From Janibacter anophelis NBRC 107843 (GTDB lineage: Bacteria > Actinomycetota > Actinomycetes > Actinomycetales > Dermatophilaceae): DNA of 56,442 nt. The position numbers and the translations under genes are program-made. The notes under the pieces were generated by a model that saw only the letters and a program-made list of their open reading frames with translations, did not search any database and was not told where the DNA came from. The first letter of the stretch is position 1; each line of letters opens with the position of its first letter. The stretch is from positions 1 to 56,442 of the forward strand of contig NZ_BCSQ01000019.1 in NCBI RefSeq assembly GCF_001570945.1. Direction: 5' to 3'. Positions 56,438 through 56,442 of the stretch are shown here, one piece after another.

Positions 56438-56442
56438 ACTTC

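Overview
The window is a compact, very GC-rich actinobacterial chromosome segment. Likely placement is Micrococcales, perhaps Intrasporangiaceae-like; this is inferred from gene order and protein style and was not tested against a database. Frequent GTG starts, 4-nt ATGA/GTGA overlaps between genes and several -10-like TANNNT hexamers 6-8 nt before a start codon (leaderless mRNAs) fit this. About 56 protein genes are seen. No tRNA, rRNA, CRISPR, IS element or prophage was recognised. No gene-free stretch exceeds about 205 nt; the longest are 10114-10316, 56261-56442, 30458-30631 (apart from a small upstream ORF) and 20411-20553, and each holds regulatory-looking sequence.

Layout. (1) 1-10113, minus: a complete de novo pyrimidine operon pyrR-pyrB-pyrC-carA-carB-pyrK-pyrD-pyrF, almost entirely joined by 1- to 4-nt overlaps, followed by the first 24 codons of an mIHF gene cut by the window edge. 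A PyrR-type RNA loop sits just upstream of the pyrR ribosome binding site. (2) 10317-12889, plus: metNIQ methionine importer with an apparently leaderless promoter. (3) 12947-15775, minus: efp-nusB, an AI-2E family membrane protein, and a Nudix gene broken by a frameshift. (4) 15854-22442: accessory block with a secreted lipase-like hydrolase, a stand-alone FMN glutamate-synthase-like protein, an ABC-2 type exporter and a divergent NarL/LuxR-type two-component pair. (5) 22447-30457, minus: alaS-ruvX-mltG-aroE-aroC-aroK-aroB, preceded by a leaderless small ORF and hairpin resembling an attenuator. (6) 30632-39861: an unknown protein, an LLM flavin oxidoreductase, rarA, an MMPL-GNAT-FUSC-Nudix operon and a HAD phosphatase. 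(7) 39865-56260, minus: aspS, then (in transcription order from the right) a TPR protein, HAD-IIA phosphatase, a lysine-rich histone-like protein, a small protein, tlyA, nadK, recN, steA, steB, a MraY/WecA-like membrane protein, a MurJ-like flippase, a glycosyltransferase, pyrG and an ADP-ribose-type Nudix hydrolase. This resembles the Rv1691-Rv1700 order of Mycobacterium with a lipid-linked-glycan-like trio inserted.

The genes cover nucleotide synthesis (pyr operon and pyrG), the shikimate pathway (aroEBKC), translation (alaS, aspS, efp, tlyA), repair and replication (ruvX, rarA, recN) and cell envelope or division (mltG, steAB, murJ-like, GT).

The most unusual whole-window signal is a 9-mer, CGAAGGGGG, found 30 times on either strand. 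It appears twice as closely spaced inverted pairs, and once at the point where the Nudix gene is frameshifted. Its abundance, orientation neutrality and inverted pairs resemble DNA-uptake or other genome-architecture words. The other candidate novel units are the alaS upstream ORF/attenuator and the SteAB-PGT-flippase-GT operon.
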